From Hyphomicrobiales bacterium (GTDB taxonomy: Bacteria; Pseudomonadota; Alphaproteobacteria; Rhizobiales; Methyloligellaceae): a stretch of DNA of 35,899 bases. This document shows positions 16,051 to 24,299 of this stretch, piece by piece. The notes below the pieces were generated by a model. The model was not told where the DNA came from. It worked only from the letters and a program-made list of their open reading frames with translations, and did no database searches. The DNA lies in the NCBI GenBank assembly GCA_028280515.1, contig JANQLP010000225.1:1-35899 (forward strand), read 5' to 3'. Position 1 is the stretch's first letter; each line of letters starts with the position of its first letter. Made by a program: the position numbers and the translations under genes.

Positions 16051-16188
16051 AGCCTCTTCTATTGGCGGACACCCAGTATTAAGGGGACAGTTTACTTAAT
16101 TCGGTCTACGTCATGAACAACTGCACCAGTCGGAATGGGAATTAAGTAAACTGTCCCCTTAATGCCCTTAATACCCGAAAAGGCTCCT
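16049..16188. repeat. Probable decayed third member of the TIR repeat family
   Basis: The stretch starts with AGAGCCTCTTC right at the SDR stop and ends with GAAAAGGCTCCT right at the EmrB stop. These ends mirror each other and resemble the left terminal repeat (AGAGCCTTTTCG) of the elements at 420 and 6420. ATTGGCGGACACCC near the left also matches an internal part of copy 1 read on the minus strand. The middle is replaced by the 25-bp inverted repeat. The link is a hypothesis from short matches. Confidence 0.4.
16078..16163. repeat. Perfect 25-bp inverted repeat with 36-base loop
   Basis: The left arm 16078-16102 and the right arm 16139-16163 are exact reverse complements; each contains the core GGGGACAGTTTACTTAATT (left-arm sense). 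The sequence resembles dispersed palindromes I associate with Y1-type (IS200/REP-associated) transposases; that link is from memory. In RNA it would form a very stable stem between two convergent genes and may act as a terminator for both. Confidence 0.85.
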
Positions 16189-17722
16189 AGGCCGTCGCCG
16201 CCTTGTGCGGATTGCGCATCATAAACAGCACCGGCATGCAGACCACGATAATCAGTGCCAGAAGGCGGAAATCGTCGATATAGGCGATCAGCTCGGCCTG
16301 CTGATTGACGATGCGGTCGATGGCGCGGAGACCGGCCGCGCTGTCCAGATCCCACACATCGGGAAGTTCCATGTGACGCACGGCGTCGTTGAAGCGCGTC
16401 ACGTTCTCGCTCAGCTTGGCGTGGTTGGCCTGCGTCTGACGCGCGAGATAGCTGGCGAACAGCGCGATGCCGAGACTGCGGCCTATATTGTTCAACAGCG
16501 AGTAGAACGACGTGCCGGCGTCGCGATGCTCCGGTGCCATCGACGAGAAGGCGACCGTGTTCACGGGGATGACGAAACAGCTGAAAGAGAGCCCCTGAAT
16601 GAAACTCACCACCATCACGCTGACAATTTCGATGTCCTGCGTGAAGTTGGAGAACTGCCACATGGTGATCGCCGCGAGCAGCATGCCGACGAAAATCATC
16701 TTGCGTGGATCGACGAACTTGAGCAGATAGCCGACGAACAGGGCGGAGAACATGGCGCCGGCACCGCGTGCGGCCAGAATGATGCCGCTGTCGACGATCG
16801 GGTATCCGCCCTGGTTCTGCAGGAAGGGCGGCACCAGAACGAGGCTGCCGAACAGCACAAGGCCGAACAGAACGCGCAGAACGATGCCGCTGACATAGTT
16901 CCTGTCCCGGAAGATCGCAGGCTCGACGAAGGGAATCCGCGATGTGAGCGAGTTCACGACAAACACCCAGAATGCCCCTGCCGCGATGAGCGTCAGAATG
17001 ATGATGGTCGGGGAATCGTACCAGTCGAGCCGCTCGCCGCGATCGAGAACGAACTGCACCGAGGCGATGGTGATAGCCAGCATGGTGAAGCCGAAATAGT
17101 TGAACTTCCGCGGGGTCTTTTTCTTTGCCCTGGGGACAAGCAAAGCAATCATCACGAAGGCGAGCAGGCCGAGGGGCACATTGAGATAGAACGCCCAGCG
17201 CCAGTTGAAATACTCGGTGATGTAGCCGCCGAGCGTCGGTCCGAACACCGGACCGAACATGATGCCGACGCCCCACCATCCCATGGCGATGCCGAAATCC
17301 TCGCGCCGGTACGCGAACAGAAGCGATGATTGTGACAACGGGATGAGCGCCGCGCCGAACATGCCCTGAACGAACCGGTAGATGAGGATTTCGGTCAGCG
17401 TGTCTGACATCGCGCACAACAGCGAACAGACAACGAAGCCGGCGATGGACACAAGAAGCAGCGGCTTGCGACCGAACCTGCCGCTGATGGCGCCCCAGAA
17501 CGGGGTCATGACGGCAAGGGAAATCAGATAGGACGTCAGCACCCAGGCAATCTGATCCTGGGTCGCCGAAAGCGACCCCTGCATGTGGGTGAGCGCCACC
17601 GCCATCAGCGAGGTATCGAAGACCTGGATGAGGGGGGCGAGGATGAGGGCGATGGTGACGAGCTTCAGGCGTAACCCGGTCGGCCGAAATTCGCCGTCCG
17701 CGGTTGCGGCCGCCGCACTCAT
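16187..17722 (-). CDS. emrB: EmrB-type MFS multidrug efflux permease (DHA2 family)
   Basis: The 511-residue inner-membrane protein has about 14 hydrophobic segments. It has the DHA2/EmrB pattern: FDTSLMAVALTHMQGSL in the first helix, ISGRFGRKPLL as the MFS A motif, GVGIMFGPVFGPTLGGYI as the antiporter C motif, and WRWAFYLNVPLG. It would form a proton-driven tripartite pump with EmrA and an outer-membrane channel not encoded here. ATG 17722 overlaps the emrA stop (ATGA); the open frame to 18064 lies inside emrA and is rejected. Confidence 0.93.
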   Translation of the reverse strand: MSAAAATADGEFRPTGLRLKLVTIALILAPLIQVFDTSLMAVALTHMQGSLSATQDQIAWVLTSYLISLAVMTPFWGAISGRFGRKPLLLVSIAGFVVCSLLCAMSDTLTEILIYRFVQGMFGAALIPLSQSSLLFAYRREDFGIAMGWWGVGIMFGPVFGPTLGGYITEYFNWRWAFYLNVPLGLLAFVMIALLVPRAKKKTPRKFNYFGFTMLAITIASVQFVLDRGERLDWYDSPTIIILTLIAAGAFWVFVVNSLTSRIPFVEPAIFRDRNYVSGIVLRVLFGLVLFGSLVLVPPFLQNQGGYPIVDSGIILAARGAGAMFSALFVGYLLKFVDPRKMIFVGMLLAAITMWQFSNFTQDIEIVSVMVVSFIQGLSFSCFVIPVNTVAFSSMAPEHRDAGTSFYSLLNNIGRSLGIALFASYLARQTQANHAKLSENVTRFNDAVRHMELPDVWDLDSAAGLRAIDRIVNQQAELIAYIDDFRLLALIIVVCMPVLFMMRNPHKAATA

Positions 17723-18867
17723 ATCAGGTCGCGTGCCCAGATGAGTGCCGATCTGGCCAGTCCGGGCAGCTCGCGCTGAAAGCCAGTGTCGATTTCCACA
17801 ACCACGCTCATGCCGGCGCGCATCGGCGGCCCGGTGCCTGGCGTGCTGAATTGCAGGCGGACCGGCAGCCGCTGGACGACCTTGACCCAGTTGCCGGTCG
17901 CGTTCTGCGGCGGGAGCAGTGCGAACTCTGCGCCCGTCGCCGGGCTGATGCTTGTCACAACCGCCTGAAACGACTTCCCGGGATAGGTGTCGACCCGGAT
18001 GCTGGCGGGCTGACCGACGCGGACGTGAGTGAGATCGGTCTCCTTGTAGTTCGCCTGCACCCACACCTCGGCGTCACCGACAAGGCTGAACACCACATTT
18101 CCGGCATGGATGTACTCGCCGGGTTGAAGTTCGAAATTCGTGATGACGCCGGATGTGGCCGCGCGCACTTCCGTCCGTCGCAGATCAAGGGCTGCCTGGT
18201 CGCGCGCCGCCTTGGCCTCGAGCACCGCGGGATGCTCGGTCGACGGAATGTCGGGATCACCGCCGAGCTTGGCGCGGGCCTGAGCAATATCCTGCCGGAT
18301 GGCGTCAAGCTTGTCGCGGGCGTTGCGAAGATTGCGGCTGGCAGAATCGAGGTTGGTGGTGGACGCAAAGCCGCGGGTGTTGAGCGTCTGCTGGCGCTCG
18401 AACTGCCGCTGGTAAAAATGGAGGTCTCCCTCGGCCAGGGTGAGCTCGGCAAGCCGTTGCTTGTGCGCCGCGCGCAGCGCCTCGATCTCCTGTATCGCCA
18501 GCATGAGCTGGGCTTCCGCCTTCTGGAGGGCGATCCGGAACGGCTCGGGATCGATCCGGAACAGGAGGGCGCCTTTTGCGACGTTCTCGTTTTCCCGTAT
18601 GGCGACATCCACGACGCGGCCCGAGATATCGGCGCTGACCGCGATCGTCTCGGACTTTATGTAGGCGTTGTCCGTCGACACGAACCTGCCGCCAACGGAG
18701 TAGATGTAGAGTCCGACGACGGTCGCTGCGAGCGGCCCGATGACGGAAAGCAGGGCGACCCCCAACGTTCGGCGCAGCGACCAGCTGGATGCAGCCGGTT
18801 CGCGGGCGGCGTCCGGATCGGCCGCTTCTTGTTTGCGTTTGCGCGGGCTTTTCCTTCTAGGCGTCAA
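17719..18867 (-). CDS. emrA: EmrA-type membrane fusion protein (HlyD family)
   Basis: The 382-residue periplasmic adaptor has a basic N-terminus, one membrane anchor (about 34-55), a lipoyl-like half-motif DNAYIKSETIAVSADISGRV, a long helical hairpin (about 110-190) and the second lipoyl half and beta-barrel (RAATSGVITNFELQPGEYI). Start choice: a TTG at 18867 is preceded by GGAGG five bases away. The first ATG (18930) lies well inside marR without a ribosome site. The TTG start overlaps the marR stop by 11 bases, consistent with coupling. Confidence 0.92.
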   Translation of the reverse strand: MTPRRKSPRKRKQEAADPDAAREPAASSWSLRRTLGVALLSVIGPLAATVVGLYIYSVGGRFVSTDNAYIKSETIAVSADISGRVVDVAIRENENVAKGALLFRIDPEPFRIALQKAEAQLMLAIQEIEALRAAHKQRLAELTLAEGDLHFYQRQFERQQTLNTRGFASTTNLDSASRNLRNARDKLDAIRQDIAQARAKLGGDPDIPSTEHPAVLEAKAARDQAALDLRRTEVRAATSGVITNFELQPGEYIHAGNVVFSLVGDAEVWVQANYKETDLTHVRVGQPASIRVDTYPGKSFQAVVTSISPATGAEFALLPPQNATGNWVKVVQRLPVRLQFSTPGTGPPMRAGMSVVVEIDTGFQRELPGLARSALIWARDLI

Positions 18868-19363
18868 CGCGCCCTCCGCGTGCGTTTGTCCCGACCGGGT
18901 CCGCGTCCGCCTCCGTCTCAACCGGCTCACGCTTCAGCATGTTGCTCTTGATCTGCAGCAGGCGGTCGATCAGTTCTTCGCTGTCTTTTTCGGAGATCCC
19001 GGCAAGTGCCTCCGCCCGGGTCTGTTCGGAGAACTCACGCATCTTGTCGAGAATGGGCTGAACCTGGTCGTTGAGGTGCAAACGCCAGGCGCGCCGGTCG
19101 GACGGGTCGCGGCGGCGCTCGACCCAGCCTTTGGCTTCGAGACGGTCGATATGGCGAACGAGGGTGATGCTCTCGATTTCGAGGATTTCCGCGAGATCGC
19201 GCTGGTTGATGCCTTCACGGCGCCTGAGCTGCGCCAGGACGCGCCATTGCGCACGCGTCAAACCCAGAGCGCGGGCGCGCTGATCGAACCGCTTTCGGAC
19301 CAGCCTCGAGACGTCCGCCAGCAGGAATCCGAGGGATCGGGTGAGATAGGGATCTTCGACCAT
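18857..19363 (-). CDS. MarR-family regulator of the emrAB operon
   Basis: The 168-residue product has the MarR winged helix: GLTRAQWRVLAQLRRREGINQRDLAEILEIESITLVRHIDRLEAKGWVERRRDPSDRRA spans helix-turn-helix and wing (about residues 34-92). It is the first gene of marR-emrA-emrB, the usual arrangement for a drug-sensing repressor of its own efflux pump. The palindrome 8 bases upstream of its ATG is the probable self-operator. The ligand is unknown. Confidence 0.93.
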   Translation of the reverse strand: MVEDPYLTRSLGFLLADVSRLVRKRFDQRARALGLTRAQWRVLAQLRRREGINQRDLAEILEIESITLVRHIDRLEAKGWVERRRDPSDRRAWRLHLNDQVQPILDKMREFSEQTRAEALAGISEKDSEELIDRLLQIKSNMLKREPVETEADADPVGTNARGGRVDA

Positions 19364-19370
19364 ACCAACT

Positions 19371-19392
19371 TATAATAACCTAGCTTATTATA
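19371..19392 (-). promoter_or_regulatory. MarR operator overlapping the marR-emrAB -10 box
   Basis: TATAATAA (19371-19378) and TTATTATA (19385-19392) are a perfect 8-bp inverted repeat around a 6-base centre, AT-rich in a GC-rich setting. On the minus strand it includes a consensus TATAAT, so binding would block RNA polymerase. No good -35 box is visible. Size and symmetry fit MarR sites. Confidence 0.7.
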
Positions 19393-19551
19393 TGCCAGCA
19401 TGTTTTTCGAATGTGTCCGGAGACTGTGCGTCCGCATGGACGATCCGCGCAGAGGCCACGCGTGCATGAGCACCCGACACCAAGCGGCGTTTGCAACGGT
19501 AGGCATCAGACGTTGCAGGGCTTGCCGAATGCGGGCGCTGAGTGCGCCGGA

Positions 19552-20937
19552 TTACACGGGAACGCGGATCGTGGCCTGCAGGCCACCCATCTCGCTCTTT
19601 TTCAAAGTGATATCACCGCCGTGACTGCGGACGATATCGCGGGCGATGGACAGACCGAGGCCGGTGTTGATGCCGGTGTCCTGTCCCCTCGCATCGTCCA
19701 GGCGATAGAACGGGCGAAATACTTCCTCTCGCTCCTCCTCCGGTATGCCCGGCCCGTCATCGTCGATGCGCAGGGTCAGCCAGTTGCTGTTCTGCACCAC
19801 GGATGCGGTGACATGATCGGCGAACCGCATCGCGTTGGAGACGACATTAGTGACGGCACGCTTGAACGCATGGCGCCGAAGCGGCACCACGACCTCGGTG
19901 TCCGGGAGATCAAGCGTGATCTCCTTATTGCCGCGCGCGGTCTGTTTGCGGATATCCTGAAGCAGGCGGCGCACATTCACCGGTGAACTCTCCTCGCTCG
20001 AGTCACCACGGGCGAACGCCATATAGTCCTCAAGCATCGCCTGCATCTCGTCCACATCGGCCATCATTTCCTTGGCCTCCTGCGAATCTTCGAACATGGC
20101 GAGCTGCAGCTTGAGGCGCGTCAGGATGGTGCGCAGATCGTGACTGACGCCGGCCAGCATTGTCGTCCGCTGCTCGATCTGCCGTTCGATGCGGTTGCGC
20201 ATTTCCATGAAGGACAAGGCGGCCTGCCGGACCTCGCGTGCGCCGCGAGGCCGAAAGTCGGGTGGTGCCGACTGGCCCTTGCCGAACCGGTCGGCGGCCT
20301 GGGCAAGGCGCAAAATCGGCTTGATCTGGTTGCGCAGGAACAGAATGGCGACGGTCATCAACACCAACGAGGTGCCGACCATCCATAACAGGAAGATATG
20401 AGAGTTCGACGCATAAGTCTGGCTGCGGCGGGCCAGGACGCGCATCACCGCGTCCTTCAACTGGATACGGATTTCCACCAGATGGGACCGCCCGACGGTG
20501 TCGATCCAGAATGGCTTGCCGATCTGTTTGCGGATTTCCCGGCTGAGAGTGCGGTCGAGCAGGTCAAAGAACGGCTTCGGGCGTGTCGGCGGCAGGTCCT
20601 GGGGCGGCAGAATCTGCAATGACAGGTTCAGCTTGGTCTGCGCCAGATTGATCAGTTTCTTGTAGCCATCGTCGTGCGGGTAGGACTCGTAAACCCCGAG
20701 CAGCATGGCGATGTCCCGGGTCGTGGCGTCGGACAGACGGCGTGTCACCGTCTCCCAGTGCCGCTCCATGAACACGAATGCGACCACGGACTGAAGAAGG
20801 ACGATCGGCGCGATGATGATGATCAGCGCGCGGGCGTAGAGGCCTTTCGGCAGGATGCTGCCGAGCAGCGAGCGCAACACGCCCAGGTTGGGCAAACGCC
20901 ACGAGCGCCGCTCTGTCTGTTTGGGTATGGCAACCAT
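19552..20937 (-). CDS. EnvZ-like sensor histidine kinase
   Basis: The 461-residue inner-membrane kinase has TM1 (about 35-57), a periplasmic domain of about 120 residues, TM2 (about 180-201), a HAMP linker, and a HisKA helix with phospho-acceptor His266 in VSHDLRTILTR. The HATPase_c domain follows (N box AVTNVVSNAMRFAD, G1 DDDGPGIP, G2 TGLGLSIARDIV). The residue after HDLRT is Ile instead of the Pro of E. coli EnvZ, which I regard as usual in this order. It follows its response regulator with a one-base TAATG overlap. The stimulus is unknown. Confidence 0.93.
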   Translation of the reverse strand: MVAIPKQTERRSWRLPNLGVLRSLLGSILPKGLYARALIIIIAPIVLLQSVVAFVFMERHWETVTRRLSDATTRDIAMLLGVYESYPHDDGYKKLINLAQTKLNLSLQILPPQDLPPTRPKPFFDLLDRTLSREIRKQIGKPFWIDTVGRSHLVEIRIQLKDAVMRVLARRSQTYASNSHIFLLWMVGTSLVLMTVAILFLRNQIKPILRLAQAADRFGKGQSAPPDFRPRGAREVRQAALSFMEMRNRIERQIEQRTTMLAGVSHDLRTILTRLKLQLAMFEDSQEAKEMMADVDEMQAMLEDYMAFARGDSSEESSPVNVRRLLQDIRKQTARGNKEITLDLPDTEVVVPLRRHAFKRAVTNVVSNAMRFADHVTASVVQNSNWLTLRIDDDGPGIPEEEREEVFRPFYRLDDARGQDTGINTGLGLSIARDIVRSHGGDITLKKSEMGGLQATIRVPV

Positions 20938-21653
20938 TATTCCGCGTGAAGGATGTAACCTTTGCCACGAACCGTCTGAAGATAGACCGGATTTCCCGGG
21001 TCCGCCTCGATTTTTCTGCGCAAACGGTTGATCTGAACGTCGACGGCGCGCTCCGAACCGTCGGTGCCCTGTTTGGCCAGTTCAAGCCGTGAAATGGGTG
21101 TTCCCGGGCGCTCCGCGAACTGCCTGAGCAGGTCACGCTCACGCTCCGTCAGCCGCACGGTCTCGCCGTTCTGTTTGAGCTCGCCGCGGCCGATGTGAAA
21201 GGTGAAATCGCCGATGCGCACCACATCCTGCGGGCTGAGGTTCCGCTTGTGCCGGCTGAGAATGTTCTGCAGTCGCAGAAGAAGCTCGCGCGGCTCGAAC
21301 GGCTTGGCCAGGTAATCGTCGACACCGATCTCCAGGCCGCGAATGCGATGCTCCGGTTCCGCGCGGGCCGTCAGCATGAGGATCGGAATATCCTGATCCT
21401 TGCGCAGGGATTCCGCGAGCTGCATGCCCGTCTCTCCCGGCATCATGACATCGAGCACAAGGACGTCGAACGCGAGGCCGCGCATATTGGCACGTGCGAC
21501 GGCCGCGTTCTCCGCCGTCGTCACCCGAAAACCGTTTTCCTGGAGGAACCGCGCCAGTAGATCGCGAATGCGCTGATCATCGTCAACCACCAGAATGTGC
21601 GGTGCGTTGTCCGCCGGGCAGGGCGCAGGTCCGTGTGAGGTTGCCGGGGTCAT
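20937..21653 (-). CDS. OmpR-family response regulator
   Basis: The 238-residue product has a receiver domain with acidic pocket Asp24-Asp26, phospho-acceptor Asp68 (VLDVMMPG), Thr95 and Lys117. The OmpR/PhoB winged helix follows (about 145-235), ending TVRGKGYIL. It is the partner of the EnvZ-like kinase just downstream and overlaps the upstream MarR gene by four bases (ATGA), so the three proteins are made together. Confidence 0.95.
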   Translation of the reverse strand: MTPATSHGPAPCPADNAPHILVVDDDQRIRDLLARFLQENGFRVTTAENAAVARANMRGLAFDVLVLDVMMPGETGMQLAESLRKDQDIPILMLTARAEPEHRIRGLEIGVDDYLAKPFEPRELLLRLQNILSRHKRNLSPQDVVRIGDFTFHIGRGELKQNGETVRLTERERDLLRQFAERPGTPISRLELAKQGTDGSERAVDVQINRLRRKIEADPGNPVYLQTVRGKGYILHAE

Positions 21654-22231
21654 TGCCGATTATCCCGCTCGCGAACCTTGGTCACATCGGTTCTGAGCAA
21701 CCGCTCGACCTGCGGGCGGTCCGTCTCGCTGATCATCTGGTAAAGGAACGACTCGATTCTGGCATCGCTACGCTGACGGCTTGCCTTGAGCGCCCGTGCG
21801 ATCCGCTCGAGTTGCGGCTCCGCCAGCCGGTCTGCGAGTTCGCGCCCGCTTGCGGTCGGATAGAGCAGCCGTTCGCGTCTATCGGATTTTCCTTCCTGCT
21901 GCGCGATGAACCCATCGTCGATGAGCTGTTTCAGAACACGGCCCAGGCTCTGCTTCGTGATCTTCAGGATTTCCAGCAGGTCCGCAACGCGCATTCCCGG
22001 ACGGCGGTTCACGAAGTGCAGCACGCGATGATGGGCGCGCCCAAAGCCGAAATCGTCGAGAATCTTGTCCGGTTCGCGGGTGAAGTCGCGATAGGCGAAA
22101 AACAGCAATTCCACCAGGTCGAGAAGCGCGGGATCGGTATATCCGCGATCCTGCGCGTCGTCGGCGGCCTCTTTCGCCGTCACGCGTGCCGCGGCATCCG
22201 CGCCCTGAACCTGTTCATTTATGTCAGTCAT
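21650..22231 (-). CDS. MarR-family regulator coupled to a two-component system
   Basis: The 193-residue product has a MarR winged helix (FGFGRAHHRVLHFVNRRPGMRVADLLEILKITKQSLGRVLKQLIDDGFIAQQEGKSDRRERLLYPT), preceded by a polar ~35-residue extension and followed by a dimerisation helix. It differs clearly from the emrAB regulator. It is the first gene of a marR-regulator-kinase operon and is divergent from ilvE, with which it shares a 213-base control region. Direct targets are not evident. Confidence 0.92.
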   Translation of the reverse strand: MTDINEQVQGADAAARVTAKEAADDAQDRGYTDPALLDLVELLFFAYRDFTREPDKILDDFGFGRAHHRVLHFVNRRPGMRVADLLEILKITKQSLGRVLKQLIDDGFIAQQEGKSDRRERLLYPTASGRELADRLAEPQLERIARALKASRQRSDARIESFLYQMISETDRPQVERLLRTDVTKVRERDNRQ

Positions 22232-22232
22232 G

Positions 22233-22261
22233 TTGACTTATTTTTAGCCGATTGATACTGA
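22233..22261 (+). promoter_or_regulatory. Predicted promoter of ilvE
   Basis: TTGACT (22233-22238), a 17-base spacer and TACTGA (22256-22261) sit directly beside the divergent marR start codon. This would give ilvE a leader of about 175 bases. Inferred; the -10 box is weak. Confidence 0.4.
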
Positions 22262-22397
22262 TAAATACAGCCTTGCGGTCCGTTTTCTGTAATCCGGTTT
22301 TGCCGCAAAAACTTGTTCAAGGAGTGCAGTTTCACGCCATCGGCGTGCCCGCTGCAGGGCGGTTCCGGTACAAAACACCTTGGCGCGACGCGCTGCG

Positions 22398-22425
22398 GAC
22401 CGGTCGGTGCGTCGCACCGGCGGTC
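22398..22425 (+). promoter_or_regulatory. Stable hairpin in the ilvE leader
   Basis: GACCG...CGGTC (398-402 with 421-425) encloses CGGTGC/GCACCG, giving about 11 base pairs with a tiny loop. It sits immediately before the GGAG ribosome site (22431) of ilvE. It could affect translation or mRNA stability; no peptide leader or T tract is seen, so classic attenuation is not supported. Confidence 0.4.
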
Positions 22426-22444
22426 ACTGTGGAGAGCAACAGAT

Positions 22445-23341
22445 ATGTCATCAGTTCCGTACGATCAACGCGAAGGCGTGATTTGGATGAACGGCGAAAT
22501 GGCCGACTGGCCTGATGCCAAACTCCATGTCTTGAGCCACGGCCTGCATTATGCCAGCGCGGTGTTCGAGGGCGTGCGGGCCTATGGCGGCCAGATTTTC
22601 GAACTCACCCAACACAGCGAGAGGCTGCACAAGTCGGCCGAGTTGCTGGGGTTCGAGATTCCGTACACGGTTGGTGAAATCGATCAGGCATGCCGTGACG
22701 TCGTGGCCGGGAATGGCCTGGTGGAGGCGTATATTCGCCCAATTGCGTGGCGCGGCAGCGAGATGATGGGCGTGTCGGCGCAGGAAACGCGGATCAATGT
22801 TGCAATCGCGGCCTGGGACTGGGGAAGGTATTTCGACCCCGAGGCCCAGCTCAAGGGCATCCGGATGGCCATGGCGGAATACCGCCGGCCGGACCCCCGG
22901 ACGGCGCCCGCGATGAGCAAGGCGGCCGGCCTGTACATGATCTGCACCATTGAAAAGCACAAGGCGGAAGCCGCCGGTTATGCCGATGCCCTGATGCTCG
23001 ACTGGCGCGGCCAGGTGGCGGAAGCGACCGGCGCCAACATCTTTCTGGTGAAGGACGGCGTGATTCACACGCCGACGCCCGATTGTTTCCTCGACGGCAT
23101 CACCCGACGCAGCGTGATGGATCTTGCCAGGAAGCGCGGGTTCGAAGTGATCGAACGCGCGATCATGCCGGATGAGCTCGATGATTTCAGCGAGTGTTTC
23201 ATCACCGGTACGGCCGCCGAAGTCACCGCCGTGGCGGAGATCGGTTCGCACACATTCACCCCGGGAACCATCACCGAGACGCTGATGAACGACTATTCGG
23301 CGCTGGTGCGTCCGGTCGAAAGCGTGGCGGCGACCGGCTGA
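22445..23341 (+). CDS. ilvE: Branched-chain amino acid aminotransferase
   Basis: This PLP-dependent fold-type IV enzyme catalyses the last transamination to leucine, isoleucine and valine. The 298-residue product has HVLSHGLHYASAVFEGVRAY near residue 30, the likely PLP lysine in MSKAAGLYM, EATGANIF and the C-terminal ITGTAAEV cofactor loop. ATG 22445 follows GGAGA at suitable spacing; the 44 residues of open frame before it look non-coding. It stands alone, divergent from the marR-regulator-kinase operon. Confidence 0.95.
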   Translation: MSSVPYDQREGVIWMNGEMADWPDAKLHVLSHGLHYASAVFEGVRAYGGQIFELTQHSERLHKSAELLGFEIPYTVGEIDQACRDVVAGNGLVEAYIRPIAWRGSEMMGVSAQETRINVAIAAWDWGRYFDPEAQLKGIRMAMAEYRRPDPRTAPAMSKAAGLYMICTIEKHKAEAAGYADALMLDWRGQVAEATGANIFLVKDGVIHTPTPDCFLDGITRRSVMDLARKRGFEVIERAIMPDELDDFSECFITGTAAEVTAVAEIGSHTFTPGTITETLMNDYSALVRPVESVAATG

Positions 23342-23467
23342 ACTCAAGAAGCTCACCGAAATCCTGCAACTGGTGCGCGCAGCCTCTTGCGCCGCGTGCG
23401 CGGACGCGTGCTATGATCGTGCGGCATTGCAATCCGGCGGCAATGCGCTTGGGGAGGGGGTGCCGCG

Positions 23468-23806
23468 GTGTTCCAGTACGGAAAAATCTGTTTGGCTGTC
23501 GCCGCGCTTCTCTCGGTGCTCGCGCTGGGCAGTGCGTTGTCCCCCGACGCCAGGGCGACCGCCTCGCTGAACGGTTTCGCCGGCGCGGGACACATGTCCA
23601 ATATGAGTCCGTTGCAAAAGGTCGACACGTTCCGCACCTGCCAGGAGATCTACTGGTGCGGCGTGCGCCGTGACGGGCGGGCACGCTGCGGACCGACGCT
23701 CAGATGCCGGACGTGCCGGTTCATAAGGGTTTGCACGCGGGCCACCGGATGCGTGTGGCGTGAGAAATGCCGGTGGGGACCCTACGTCCCGCCGGTTCCG
23801 CAATAG
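23468..23806 (+). CDS. Small exported cysteine-rich protein
   Basis: The 112-residue product starts at a GTG with GGGGAGGGGG upstream. It has a signal peptide cleaved after about residue 30 (PDARA) and a mature part of about 80 residues with eight cysteines packed into the last ~55, plus many Arg and Trp. Pairs such as C-R-T-C suggest disulfides or metal binding. I recognise no family. A possible -10 box (TATGAT, 23412-23417) lies upstream. It is convergent with moaE. Confidence 0.7.
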   Translation: MFQYGKICLAVAALLSVLALGSALSPDARATASLNGFAGAGHMSNMSPLQKVDTFRTCQEIYWCGVRRDGRARCGPTLRCRTCRFIRVCTRATGCVWREKCRWGPYVPPVPQ

Positions 23807-23824
23807 TCCGGAAAACGCAGTCGC

Positions 23825-24292
23825 CTATTCAGCGGCCTTTTTGGGGCTTTGCCAGCGCTTGAGCGCGTCATCGTCGCTGTCGCGCGCATCGACCCAGACG
23901 CCGCCGTCCGGACCAGCCTCCTTCTTCCAGAAGGGGGCGTTGGTCTTGAGAAAGTCCATCAGGAACTCCGCCGCCTCGAAGGCCGCCTGACGGTGTGCGG
24001 ACGCGGTTACGACGAGCACGATGTTGTCACCGGGCTGCAACGGACCATAGCGGTGGACGATCAGCGTGCCCTGCAACGGCCAGCGGGCGTTGGCCTCTCG
24101 CTCGATCCGTTCGAGCTCCTTCTCGGTCATCCCCGGATAGTGTTCGAGAGTCATTTCCGAGATCGGCTCACCGCCCGCCGTGTCGCGGACGGTGCCGGTG
24201 AACGTGACGATGGCGCCGATATCCGTCCGGCCGGCCCGGAGCGCGTCAACCTCGGCACCGATGTCGAAATCTTCCTGCTGGACGCGGATCAT
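23825..24292 (-). CDS. moaE: Molybdopterin synthase catalytic subunit
   Basis: MoaE, with MoaD, converts cyclic pyranopterin monophosphate to molybdopterin. The 155-residue product has GAIVTFTGTVRD, LEHYPGM, VVTASAHRQAAF and the active-site FLKTNAPFWKKE segment with the catalytic lysines. It lies seven bases after moaD and is the last gene of the folM-like-folB-uvrC-pgsA-moaD-moaE cluster. Confidence 0.96.
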   Translation of the reverse strand: MIRVQQEDFDIGAEVDALRAGRTDIGAIVTFTGTVRDTAGGEPISEMTLEHYPGMTEKELERIEREANARWPLQGTLIVHRYGPLQPGDNIVLVVTASAHRQAAFEAAEFLMDFLKTNAPFWKKEAGPDGGVWVDARDSDDDALKRWQSPKKAAE

Positions 24293-24299
24293 GCCCCGA

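Noticed and set aside
16092-17417. 441-residue minus-strand frame overlapping emrB
   Set aside because: Arg/His-rich shadow in another frame of a clear EmrB transporter.
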